From GCA-2716945 sp964342835 (GTDB lineage Bacteria > Pseudomonadota > Gammaproteobacteria > GCA-002705445 > GCA-002716945), in NCBI GenBank assembly GCA_964342835.1, contig CAYFGJ010000055.1, positions 1 through 7,177 on the forward strand: a stretch of DNA of 7,177 nucleotides. Reading direction: 5' to 3'. The notes under the pieces are model-generated. The model was not told the DNA's origin. It worked only from the letters and a program-made list of their open reading frames with translations, and made no database searches. Made by a program: the position numbers and the translations under genes. Shown in pieces: positions 1 to 7,058 of this stretch; the first letter of the stretch is position 1, and each line of letters opens with the position of its first letter.

Positions 1-60
<60 letters not shown>

Positions 61-91
61 TTCTAAACTCTTCGATAACTATTTAAGTGCG

Positions 92-202
92 ATGGAAAAA
101 AATAAATCTATAAAAAGAATGGTATTCGAGGTAGTAAAAATTGTTCTTATTGGTGTATCGATGATCTCTCTTGCTGTTTATTTTTTATTAAATTTAAATT
201 AA
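92..202 (+). CDS. Putative small single-pass membrane protein (36 aa)
   Basis: This short open frame has an ATG at 92 and a TAA at 200-202. The product starts with a lysine/arginine-rich segment (MEKNKSIKR, residues 1-9). A hydrophobic stretch at about residues 17-34 (IVLIGVSMISLAVYFLL) is long enough for one membrane helix, and the basic N-terminus predicts a cytoplasmic N-terminus. It lies 31 nt after tRNA-Ile and 41 nt before the methyltransferase gene, on the same strand. No clear Shine-Dalgarno sequence precedes it. I do not recognise a family. The clean charge-then-hydrophobic architecture argues for a real peptide, but A+T-rich spacer DNA encodes hydrophobic residues easily, so a chance frame remains possible. 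Confidence 0.4.
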   Translation: MEKNKSIKRMVFEVVKIVLIGVSMISLAVYFLLNLN

Positions 203-231
203 ACAAAAGTTATGGTATTTAATATTTATTA

Positions 232-237
232 TATAAT
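232..237 (+). promoter_or_regulatory. Candidate -10 box (TATAAT) for the first methyltransferase gene
   Basis: A perfect TATAAT ends six bases before the ATG at 244, so transcription would begin at or next to the start codon and give a leaderless mRNA. No good -35 hexamer is seen at the expected distance (209-214 reads GTTATG). The surroundings are almost pure A/T, so a chance match is quite possible. The identical arrangement before the gene at 3111 raises confidence somewhat. Confidence 0.35.
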
Positions 238-243
238 TATATT

Positions 244-1038
244 ATGACGGATTATGTTGCAATAAAAAATAAAGCCAAACAATTATGGTCAACTTTTATT
301 CCTTTTGAGATAGTCACTGGATTGGCTGCTCCGAAATTAATAAAATTCTCTGGTTTAACAGCACAAAGTAAAGTGCTTGATGTTGGATGTGGTACTGGTG
401 TTGTGGCTATTACCGCTGCTAGAACTGGAGCAGATGTATGCGGTTCTGATTTAACACCAGAATTAATAGAACGTGCTAAAGAGAATTCAAAAATATCACA
501 ATTGGATGTGGATTTTAAAATAGCAGATGTTGAAGATTTGCCTTATAACAATGAACAATTTGATTTTGTGTTAAGTCAATTTGGACACATGTTTGCACCA
601 AGACCAATAGTTGCAATTGATGAAATGTTGAGAGTATTAAAACCCGGTGGAATAATTGCATTTTCTACTTGGCCTCCAGAACTACTAACAGGAAGATTAT
701 TTAAATTAGTTGGTAAGTATGCTCCACCACCAAATGGAGTGAGTTCACCTGCAGACTGGGGAAATCAATCTATCATCCAAAAAAGATTAGATGGCAAAGT
801 AAAAGACTTAGTTTTTAAAGAATCGGAATATCGTAATCCAGCATTAAGTCCAAGTCATATGAGAATTTTTATTGAAAGTTATATAGGACCAGTAATGGGA
901 GTGATATCAATGCTGAAAGATGATTCTGAAAAATTAAAAATCTTTAGAGAAGAATTAGATTCTTTATTAAATGAATACTTTGTGGATAATGCAGTTGTCC
1001 AAACCTATCTCATGACAAGAGCTATAAAAATTTCGTAG
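244..1038 (+). CDS. Class I SAM-dependent methyltransferase (Methyltransf_11/UbiE-like)
   Basis: The 264-residue product has the Rossmann-type SAM-binding fold. Motif I, VLDVGCGTG, is at residues 44-52. The acidic residue that would hold the ribose hydroxyls is D69 in GSDL. ADVEDLPY (94-101) is the loop contacting the adenine, and LRVLKPGG (129-136) precedes the next strand. These mark small-molecule methyltransferases related to UbiE and Methyltransf_11 proteins. The C-terminal third (about 145-264) is the probable substrate lid and gives no clear hint of substrate. The protein is soluble and cytoplasmic. The gene has no Shine-Dalgarno site; a TATAAT six bases upstream suggests a leaderless message. 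It is separated by 82 nt from the glycosyltransferase gene, so it may be a separate unit. Lipid, quinone or sugar substrates are all possible. By eye its GC content is among the highest in the window. Family assignment is secure; function is not. Confidence 0.9.
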   Translation: MTDYVAIKNKAKQLWSTFIPFEIVTGLAAPKLIKFSGLTAQSKVLDVGCGTGVVAITAARTGADVCGSDLTPELIERAKENSKISQLDVDFKIADVEDLPYNNEQFDFVLSQFGHMFAPRPIVAIDEMLRVLKPGGIIAFSTWPPELLTGRLFKLVGKYAPPPNGVSSPADWGNQSIIQKRLDGKVKDLVFKESEYRNPALSPSHMRIFIESYIGPVMGVISMLKDDSEKLKIFREELDSLLNEYFVDNAVVQTYLMTRAIKIS

Positions 1039-1057
1039 AGAAATTTGTTTCTAAAAG

Positions 1058-1086
1058 TTGTGAGTAGATGATTTACTCTTTAAAAT
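1058..1086 (+). promoter_or_regulatory. Candidate sigma70-type promoter for the glycosyltransferase/C-methyltransferase pair
   Basis: TTGTGA (1058-1063) and TAAAAT (1081-1086) are separated by 17 bases, the optimal spacing. The expected start near 1093 leaves a leader of about 27 nt holding a GAGG ribosome-binding site. The -10 matches consensus at five of six bases and the -35 at four of six. It lies in the 82-nt gap between two genes, where a promoter would be expected. Chance matches are common in A+T-rich DNA. Confidence 0.4.
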
Positions 1087-1107
1087 AGGATTTTATGTAT
1101 GGTAGAT

Positions 1108-1111
1108 GAGG
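1108..1111 (+). promoter_or_regulatory. Shine-Dalgarno site GAGG that sets the glycosyltransferase start
   Basis: GAGG lies nine bases before the ATG at 1121, a normal spacing. It falls inside the reading frame if translation started at the earlier in-frame ATG at 1106, which has no comparable site. It therefore favours 1121 as the true start. It is the clearest ribosome-binding site in the window. Confidence 0.55.
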
Positions 1112-1120
1112 TATTTTATT

Positions 1121-1864
1121 ATGACATTCGGTAATAAAAAAGTTTATGGTTTAATTTTATCGCATAATTGTGAAAAACTAATAGATGAAACTATTAAACG
1201 CATCCCAAAAGATTTATTTCATGAAGTCATAGTAAGCGATGATGGCTCAACTGATAATTCTGTTTCAAAATATAAAGAGTTAGGGTATAAAGTTTTTGAA
1301 ACATCTGTTGCTGGATATGGTTCCAATGTTAAAAATGGACTGAAAGCAGCTTTTGAAAATGGCGCAGATTTCGTAGTTGAAATACATGGTGATGGAGCTC
1401 AATTTGACCCTTCTGCAACTTATAAAGCAATTGATCTAATAAACCAAGACACAGATTTAATTTTGGGTTCTCGTTTTATAAATAAAGGGCGTGCCTTAGA
1501 ATTAGGAATGCCTCTCCCAAGATATCTGGCCAATAGAGCCTTATCTTTTATTGACCGGATAATTTTAGGGAAAAGTTTATCTGAATTTCATACTGGATTT
1601 AGAGTATATCGCAAAACTATTATGGATGTTTACACGAAAAATTATTCACATGATCATATTTGTAGTTTTCAGATAATTGCTGGTGTAATTGAAAAAAATA
1701 TGAAAATAGACGAGATAGAAGTCGAGTGTGATTATAGGAAAGAGCATACATCGCATGGTTATATGGGCGCTAGTTTATATGCAATGTTACACTTTATTGT
1801 ATTGATGCAGTTTATGTTAAAAAAATATTTAAATATAAAATTTGGTATTTTTAAATATGAGTAA
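1121..1864 (+). CDS. Family 2 glycosyltransferase, polyprenyl-phosphate-sugar synthase-like (DPM1/DPG synthase group)
   Basis: The 247-residue product has a GT-A fold that uses a nucleotide-sugar donor on the cytoplasmic side of the membrane. Numbered from the 1121 start, DDGSTDNS (40-47) binds the nucleotide. HGDGAQFDP (89-97) is the metal-binding DxD-type motif in the HGDxQxDP variant. LGSRF (115-119) and the LSEFHTGFRVYRK block (153-165) match the DPM/DPG-synthase-like subgroup, whose members usually have a [YF]HTGYR signature. The C-terminus has only a short hydrophobic patch (about 219-233), not the paired membrane helices of some relatives. The likely role is transfer of a sugar to a polyprenyl phosphate or another lipid or glycan acceptor. 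I chose 1121 over 1106 because GAGG sits nine bases upstream. The end overlaps the C-methyltransferase gene by 8 nt, implying translational coupling. Family is confident; donor and acceptor are unknown. Confidence 0.88.
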   Translation: MTFGNKKVYGLILSHNCEKLIDETIKRIPKDLFHEVIVSDDGSTDNSVSKYKELGYKVFETSVAGYGSNVKNGLKAAFENGADFVVEIHGDGAQFDPSATYKAIDLINQDTDLILGSRFINKGRALELGMPLPRYLANRALSFIDRIILGKSLSEFHTGFRVYRKTIMDVYTKNYSHDHICSFQIIAGVIEKNMKIDEIEVECDYRKEHTSHGYMGASLYAMLHFIVLMQFMLKKYLNIKFGIFKYE

Positions 1865-3083
1865 TAATTGCTTTTGTAGCTGTGGAAACAAAAAACCTCT
1901 AGATTTAGTATATGACTTTGGTTTAATGCCACATGTAAATAATTATAAGCTAAAAGACGATAAAGGTTTAGCGCCAAAGTCCCCATTAAAACTTATGGTA
2001 TGTAGTAGCTGTAAATTACTCCAATTAAGTGAAATGCCAAATCGAGAAGATATTTATTGTGACTATGATCATATTTCAAGCGCTTCATTGGCAAATGTCG
2101 AACATCTAAAAGCAATTTCAGAAATTATAAATAATTCAGAATTAACCAATAAAACTATTTTAGAAGTAGGATGTAATGATGCTACTTTATTAAGACATTT
2201 AGATAAAAGGTTTAATGTCTATGGTATTGACCCAGCGACTAATGTTTATAAGTCTACAAAAAATGATTCTTTCTCTATCATGCATGATTTTTTTGACTTA
2301 ACTTCTGTAGAAAAAATAAAAGAAACAATCAAAAACCCAATCGATATTATCATCGGGATAAATGTTTTTGCACATAATAAAAATTATTACGAAATGTTTA
2401 AAGCTATACGGGAATTATTGAGTGATGATGGTTATGCGCATATAGAAGTTGCATATGCAGTTGATACGGTCATGTCTGCAAACTTCGATACAATTTATCA
2501 TGAACACTTTTGTAATTATACTCTGACTGCACTGAATAATATTCTCAATGCAAATGGACTTAAGATATCTGATGTAGAACGTATTCCTACGCAAGGCGGC
2601 TCTCTAAGAGTTACTGCCGTGAAAGATTCATCGTCAAAAGCTATATCAAAAAATGTTGAAGAGTTGTTAAAATTTGAATCTGAAAATGATTATGACAAGA
2701 TAGATTTTTATCTTAATCTCTCTGATCAAATTCAAAATAAAGTAGATACAATCAAAAGTATGTTTACTTATAAAAATACTAATGAAGAAATTTTGATAAT
2801 TGGTGTTCCTGCTAGAGGTGTGATCACTGCAAATGTTTGTGATTTCAAGAATTTAATTAAAGCAGTTGCATTTGACGACACACCAGACAAACAAGGCAGG
2901 CTGTTACCGGGAACAAATATCCAAATTAAAAATCCATCAGAAATAGAATTTAAAAAATACAATACTGCTTGTCTGTTAGCATGGACATATGAAGATAACT
3001 TATTATCGAGACTAAAAAATTATGGCTTTAAAGGTAATATTTTTATTCCTTTCCCAATACCAAGATATGTCACGATTGGATAA
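1857..3083 (+). CDS. NDP-sugar C-methyltransferase (Methyltransf_13 / SAM domain / Methyltransf_14)
   Basis: The 408-residue product has the three-part layout of the sugar C-methyltransferases typified by TcaB9, CloU and TylC3, which add a methyl group to C3 of dTDP-4-keto-deoxy sugars. An N-terminal zinc-binding domain carries clustered cysteines (C5, C7, C9) and a CxxC at 49-52. The first pair is oddly spaced compared with the usual CxxCG. The SAM motif ILEVGCNDATLL is at 101-112. YHEHF (214-218) holds the family's conserved Tyr and His near the active site, and GGSLRV follows at 247-252. The C-terminal Methyltransf_14 domain shows GVPARG (316-321) and a DDTPDKQGRLLPGT block (340-353). The ATG at 1857 lies in ATGAGTAA, overlapping the upstream stop; the longer reading from TTG at 1842 is unlikely. 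It is probably cytoplasmic. Pairing with the following SDR gene suggests a C-branched deoxy sugar, but the substrate is inferred. Confidence 0.9.
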   Translation: MSNNCFCSCGNKKPLDLVYDFGLMPHVNNYKLKDDKGLAPKSPLKLMVCSSCKLLQLSEMPNREDIYCDYDHISSASLANVEHLKAISEIINNSELTNKTILEVGCNDATLLRHLDKRFNVYGIDPATNVYKSTKNDSFSIMHDFFDLTSVEKIKETIKNPIDIIIGINVFAHNKNYYEMFKAIRELLSDDGYAHIEVAYAVDTVMSANFDTIYHEHFCNYTLTALNNILNANGLKISDVERIPTQGGSLRVTAVKDSSSKAISKNVEELLKFESENDYDKIDFYLNLSDQIQNKVDTIKSMFTYKNTNEEILIIGVPARGVITANVCDFKNLIKAVAFDDTPDKQGRLLPGTNIQIKNPSEIEFKKYNTACLLAWTYEDNLLSRLKNYGFKGNIFIPFPIPRYVTIG

Positions 3084-3104
3084 TTTATAAGATTAAAGTA
3101 TAAT
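3076..3104 (+). promoter_or_regulatory. Candidate promoter giving a leaderless mRNA for the SDR gene
   Basis: TTGGAT (3076-3081) and a perfect TATAAT (3099-3104) are separated by 17 bases. The -35 box overlaps the end of the upstream gene (TAA at 3081-3083). The -10 box ends six bases before the ATG at 3111, so transcription should start on or next to the start codon. No Shine-Dalgarno sequence fits between the box and the ATG. This is the best-matched promoter candidate in the window. Confidence 0.5.
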
Positions 3105-3110
3105 TTTTCT

Positions 3111-3974
3111 ATGACAAGCAAGAAAATTTTATTAGTCGGTGCAAATGGTTACGTTGGCCGAAGATTTCTAGAAAGAACCGGTGATAAATACAATGTTCTT
3201 TCAATTGATAGCTTATTAAAGTCAGGTGAACTTCCAGATTATATTGAACATAAAGACTATCGTGATTTAAGTGAATCATTTCTAGAAGATATTGATATTT
3301 GTTTATGGGTTGCTGGCTATTCTAGTGTGCCATTATCAAAAGATAATCCTATTGATTGTTATCAGAACAACTATTCGGGTCTTGTTGATTTTTTAGAAAG
3401 ATTTAAAGGTTTATTAATATATGCGAGTTCCGGAAGTGTTTATGCTAATGCTGCTGGTGCTATTTGTAGTGAAGATACGCCAATTGGCAGACCAGAAAAT
3501 ATATATGACTACACGAAAATTTCGTTTGATAATTATGTAAAAATAATGGATAAAAAATATGTTGGTTTAAGGTTTGGTACCGTTGACGGAGGATCGCCGA
3601 GAATAAGGGAAGAAGTATTATTAAATAGAATGATCAAAGATGCTATGACAAATGGAATAGTAAATCTAGCAAACCCTAAAGCTAACAGAGCAGTATTGTA
3701 TATAGAAGATTTAATAGATGCCTTAGAATTAATACTTGATAACCCACCAGAATCCTCTGAAATATATAATTTATCATCGGTTAATGGAAATATGGAAACA
3801 TTCGCTAATCTCGTTTGCAAAAAGCTTGATACTAAAATAAATAGATTAACTGATTCTAATGCTTATGACTTTCAGATGACTTCAGAAAAATTTTCTAATC
3901 ATTATAATTATTCATTCGTAGACGACTTAGAAATTATCGTTGATAATATTATTAATTTCTATAAAACTAGATAA
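3111..3974 (+). CDS. NAD(P)-dependent epimerase/dehydratase-family (extended SDR) sugar enzyme
   Basis: The 287-residue product is an extended short-chain dehydrogenase/reductase. The dinucleotide-binding GANGYVG is at residues 10-16. ASSGSVY (105-111) supplies the catalytic serine region, and YDYTK (132-136) is the YxxxK catalytic pair. RFGTVDG (154-160) and the RAVLYIEDLIDAL segment (193-205) are typical of nucleotide-sugar epimerases and 4-ketoreductases. It is somewhat shorter than the usual 300-350 residues, mostly through compact C-terminal substrate-binding parts. It lies 27 nt after the C-methyltransferase gene, so a role as the following ketoreductase or epimerase on the methylated nucleotide sugar is a reasonable inference. 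Its own promoter candidate overlaps the end of that gene. Membership of the family is secure; whether it reduces, epimerises or dehydrates cannot be read from the sequence. Confidence 0.88.
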   Translation: MTSKKILLVGANGYVGRRFLERTGDKYNVLSIDSLLKSGELPDYIEHKDYRDLSESFLEDIDICLWVAGYSSVPLSKDNPIDCYQNNYSGLVDFLERFKGLLIYASSGSVYANAAGAICSEDTPIGRPENIYDYTKISFDNYVKIMDKKYVGLRFGTVDGGSPRIREEVLLNRMIKDAMTNGIVNLANPKANRAVLYIEDLIDALELILDNPPESSEIYNLSSVNGNMETFANLVCKKLDTKINRLTDSNAYDFQMTSEKFSNHYNYSFVDDLEIIVDNIINFYKTR

Positions 3975-3998
3975 AACATTAGGGTAGTCAAAAAAATA

Positions 3999-6041
3999 GT
4001 GAAGAAAAATTATTATATCTTTTCCTTAATAGTACTCATTATAAGCTTACTTCCATTCTATATTAATCGTATAGCTATGAGTGATAAAATTTATGGAGGA
4101 GAAATATTTTTTAATGATGTAACTGCTGTTGTGAGTTACAAATATCTTTCATACTTAATATTTCTAGCTATTTTAGTTATCGTTTCTTATTTTGCAATAT
4201 CTATCGTAAATAAAATTTATAACCAAAATTTTTTCCTTATCATTAAAGACAGATTTTATTTTACAATAGATTTTAATAAAAGAAATATTATAATTAATTC
4301 TATCATCATTTTTTTTGTTTCTTTATTATTCAAATTATTGTTATTTGATTTTGATATTAAATTTGATGGAGGAACACAAATATTAGATAATTATTATTAT
4401 GGGAATAAATTTGATGTATATAAACTCTATACTTTAATAGTTGTCTTTTTTTATAAAATTACAAATGATTATAGTCTCTATCTCTCTATTTTTAATATAA
4501 TTATTAGCTGCCTTACTATTTGTACTTTTTATTTATTACTATCTATCTTTAGCAAATCTTTCTTTTTTAATAACTTAGTTACTTTATTTGTTTTAATTTA
4601 TCTTCCATTCTCAGCAGTAGATACATTAATAAGAATAGATGTTTTATATTTATTTTTATTCACTTTATCAATATTCTTAACTATTAAGTTAACAGAAGAT
4701 AATAATTATAAGTATGTTATTGCTTTATGTATAATTTTATTCTTATCTTGTATAGCACGTGAACAAACTATTTATATGCTGCCTTTATATCTTGCCTTTA
4801 TATTATTTTCTAGAGTCAATAATAAAAAGATGGTTGCTTCATTTGTTTCTTTGATAGTCATAACTACCTCATTATATTTATCATATTTTAATATTAATAA
4901 ATATGGAATAAATTCTTTATTTAAAGATAGAATATTAATTATTGCTGCTATGCAATATGGCTATCTTCAGACTAGTATTAAAAAGAGTTATGAAAGTAGA
5001 TTATCTGATAATGCTAAAGTTTTGCTTAATGATATAAATAATAGTTATATAAAAAATGTTTTACCTAGTAAACGAGAAATATTTATAGATAAATTTGGTT
5101 TGCCTGGAGTCTGGAATCTTGTTAGACCTGATACGCATAATATTTATGATAAAAATATAAAGAAAAACTCACCTACAAATGAACAATTAATATCGATTAA
5201 AAATAATATTATAGCAGATCTAGAGAACTTAAAAGATTCCGAAATATCTATGTCTTCAAGTGATTTCAATGTTCTAATGAATAAAAAACAACAACAAGAA
5301 ATAGAAGTTTCAGATAAACGACTACTAGCAGATATACAGTCAATAGTAATTAATGATTTTTATTTCGACTCTACAGATCTTGGAAGTTTAAAAGCAAGTA
5401 TCCCAGATTGTATTAAATCTAATAATGAAGAATATAATTCTAACTGTTTAATAAGTGTTATAAATAATATTAATCGTTCATATATTTCGGCTAGACATGA
5501 CAATTGGACTTATGCAAAAGCAGCGCTTGAAATTGCTAGTAGATACGATCCTGAAACTAAAAAGTATATACATCATAAATATTTAAATCATATTAATGAA
5601 ATAATTTTGAGCGTTCCTTTATTATATATAACTCAGAGTTTATTGACTGGATTTTCAATGACTGGTTATGTGCCTGTTCCTTCAGGTATGACTTCTAGAT
5701 TTATAGATATTTATTCTGACAGTATCTTTCCAGATTTCTTTTTATATGATTTTCAAGAACTATACTATCCAGCTATAAATTTTTGGTACATACACTGTTT
5801 TTTATTATTTATATTTACTTTATTTTTTATGAGAAATAGTAGAGAGAAAAATATAACTTTATTTCTATCATTTATTCCGATTTATTATGGAGCTTTTTTG
5901 TCATTTGCTAATTATGCTGAGTTTGCAAGATTGATGATGCCTGTGATCCCTATTATTCTTTATAATTATTTTAGATTATATAAGCTTGTGCCTATACCCA
6001 TGACTTTAATGTTCATACTTCCCTTAACTCTTTTAGATTAA
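3999..6041 (+). CDS. Large multispanning membrane protein, probable GT-C glycosyltransferase
   Basis: The 680-residue product has about ten hydrophobic segments between residues 5 and 297, then a hydrophilic region at about 300-530, then four or five more membrane segments from about 535 to 678. DFDIKFDGGTQ (117-127), after the third membrane segment, resembles the acidic first-loop motif of GT-C enzymes such as PMT/GT39 and ArnT relatives. AREQTIYMLPLYL (253-265) and EFARLMMPVIPI (641-652) resemble conserved helix starts of that superfamily. Such enzymes take sugar from polyprenyl-phosphate donors on the periplasmic face; the GT2 enzyme upstream could supply one. The middle domain is unusual and has C471 and C483, a possible disulfide. 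The start is GTG at 3999, with only a distant AGGG upstream. It follows the SDR gene by 24 nt. GC content looks lower than its neighbours. The GT-C call is moderate; a polymerase-like or other membrane role cannot be excluded. Confidence 0.7.
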   Translation: MKKNYYIFSLIVLIISLLPFYINRIAMSDKIYGGEIFFNDVTAVVSYKYLSYLIFLAILVIVSYFAISIVNKIYNQNFFLIIKDRFYFTIDFNKRNIIINSIIIFFVSLLFKLLLFDFDIKFDGGTQILDNYYYGNKFDVYKLYTLIVVFFYKITNDYSLYLSIFNIIISCLTICTFYLLLSIFSKSFFFNNLVTLFVLIYLPFSAVDTLIRIDVLYLFLFTLSIFLTIKLTEDNNYKYVIALCIILFLSCIAREQTIYMLPLYLAFILFSRVNNKKMVASFVSLIVITTSLYLSYFNINKYGINSLFKDRILIIAAMQYGYLQTSIKKSYESRLSDNAKVLLNDINNSYIKNVLPSKREIFIDKFGLPGVWNLVRPDTHNIYDKNIKKNSPTNEQLISIKNNIIADLENLKDSEISMSSSDFNVLMNKKQQQEIEVSDKRLLADIQSIVINDFYFDSTDLGSLKASIPDCIKSNNEEYNSNCLISVINNINRSYISARHDNWTYAKAALEIASRYDPETKKYIHHKYLNHINEIILSVPLLYITQSLLTGFSMTGYVPVPSGMTSRFIDIYSDSIFPDFFLYDFQELYYPAINFWYIHCFLLFIFTLFFMRNSREKNITLFLSFIPIYYGAFLSFANYAEFARLMMPVIPIILYNYFRLYKLVPIPMTLMFILPLTLLD

Positions 6042-6124
6042 TGTCAGTAATAAAAACTAAAATAGATCAACGATAAAAAGTTCTTCTTTTATTTTCCGAA
6101 AATTATGTATACAAGATATATCTA

Positions 6125-6153
6125 TTGACTCCATCTTTCTATATGATTATTCT
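6125..6153 (+). promoter_or_regulatory. Candidate promoter for the FkbM methyltransferase gene
   Basis: TTGACT (6125-6130, five of six bases of consensus) and TATTCT (6148-6153, four of six) are separated by 17 bases. The start of transcription would fall at about 6160-6162, on or just before the ATG at 6162. The 120-nt gap (6042-6161) is the longest in the second half of the cluster. It also holds weak A/T hairpins near 6075-6103 but no GC-rich terminator. An overlapping alternative -10, TATGAT (6142-6147), lacks a matching -35. Confidence 0.4.
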
Positions 6154-6161
6154 TTAATCTG

Positions 6162-7058
6162 ATGTTAAACAGCATAATTAAAAAAATATTATTCTTCCCC
6201 TTGATTGTATTAAGTTTTATCGCTGAACTTTATAGTAAAATAATTTCTTTTATAAAGCCAAGCCTTGGAAATTTCTGGCTTGATAGGTTAGTGGAAAAAA
6301 ATAAAAATATAACTCGACAAATCATACATAAATTAAATGATGGTCAAGAATTAAAACTGAAACTTTATACTCCAAATTGGAGATGTAGGTATGGAGCAGA
6401 AAGTTTTTCAACAAAAGAACCAGAGACGCTGAAGTGGATAGATGAATATGGTGGCGATGGTGTACTTTTTGATATTGGAGCTAATGTGGGCCTTTATTCT
6501 CTTTATTATGCTGCAACTAAAAATTCAAAAGTATATGCTTTCGAGCCATCAGTTTTTAATGTAGGTTTATTAGCAAAAAATATTCATATTAATAATCTTG
6601 AACATTTAATTCAAATTATCTCCAATCCATTAACTAACAAAAACCAACTATCTAATTTTTCTTTATCTATAAATGAGGAAGGTGGATCTATGTCAGCATT
6701 TGGAGTTGATCATGGACATGATGGAAAACCAATAGATAAATTTCTTTCGTATAAAACGCTTGGTTTTTCTCTTGATTCTTTATATGAAAAAAATATTCTT
6801 GAAGATTATCCGGGATTAATAAAAATAGATGTTGATGGGATAGAACACCTAATTCTATCTGGCGCAAGAAATACACTCAAAAATCCTGCATGTAAAACAG
6901 TCTTAATCGAGGTTGCGTATAATTTTAGCGATCAATCAGATGCAGTGGACAGGATAATGAAAGAATGTGGATATATCACAAATCAAAAGTTATCAGATTA
7001 TAAAGGTTCTGGTGATTCGTCTGATTCATCATTTAATCAGGTATGGGTAAAAGAATAA
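6162..7058 (+). CDS. FkbM-family SAM-dependent methyltransferase
   Basis: The 298-residue product has the FkbM signature. SAM motif I, FDIGANVGLYS, is at residues 103-113. FEPS (127-130) carries the acidic ribose-binding residue E128. KIDVDGIEHLILSG (221-234) is the strongly conserved second block. The preceding CRYGAESFSTKEPETLKWI segment (75-93) resembles the lead-in of many FkbM proteins in glycan clusters. Residues 8-20 are hydrophobic and preceded by basic residues, so the N-terminus may anchor the enzyme to the inner face of the membrane. FkbM enzymes O-methylate hydroxyl groups in polyketides and sugars; next to glycosyltransferases a sugar O-methylation is most likely. No Shine-Dalgarno site is seen, and a promoter candidate puts the transcript start near the ATG. 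It ends 60 nt before tRNA-Ala with no strong terminator between. Confidence 0.9.
   Translation: MLNSIIKKILFFPLIVLSFIAELYSKIISFIKPSLGNFWLDRLVEKNKNITRQIIHKLNDGQELKLKLYTPNWRCRYGAESFSTKEPETLKWIDEYGGDGVLFDIGANVGLYSLYYAATKNSKVYAFEPSVFNVGLLAKNIHINNLEHLIQIISNPLTNKNQLSNFSLSINEEGGSMSAFGVDHGHDGKPIDKFLSYKTLGFSLDSLYEKNILEDYPGLIKIDVDGIEHLILSGARNTLKNPACKTVLIEVAYNFSDQSDAVDRIMKECGYITNQKLSDYKGSGDSSDSSFNQVWVKE

Noticed and set aside
1062..1078. Short hairpin GAGTA-7-TACTC after the first methyltransferase gene, possible terminator
   Set aside because: Only five pairs, A/T-rich, followed by TTTAAAA rather than a T run; it also lies between the -35 and -10 of a promoter candidate.
1759..1986. Reverse-strand open frames (also 2768-2962, 3533-3820 and 6688-6876)
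   Set aside because: Each lies inside or across well-supported + strand genes, has no family motifs, and is explained as a shadow frame in A+T-rich DNA.
4309..4316. Run of eight T in the membrane protein gene as a phase-variation slippage site
   Set aside because: T and A runs of seven or eight are scattered through this A+T-rich gene, and the frame stays intact; nothing singles this one out.
6114..6123. Perfect 10-bp palindrome AGATATATCT just before the -35 box of the FkbM gene, possible operator
   Set aside because: Short A/T palindromes are expected by chance at this composition, and there is no second copy at other promoter candidates.
92..7058. No gene uses TGA as a stop codon, hinting at code reassignment
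   Set aside because: Tryptophan is encoded by TGG in the genes read, no in-frame TGA is needed, and seven TAA/TAG stops are unremarkable in A+T-rich DNA.
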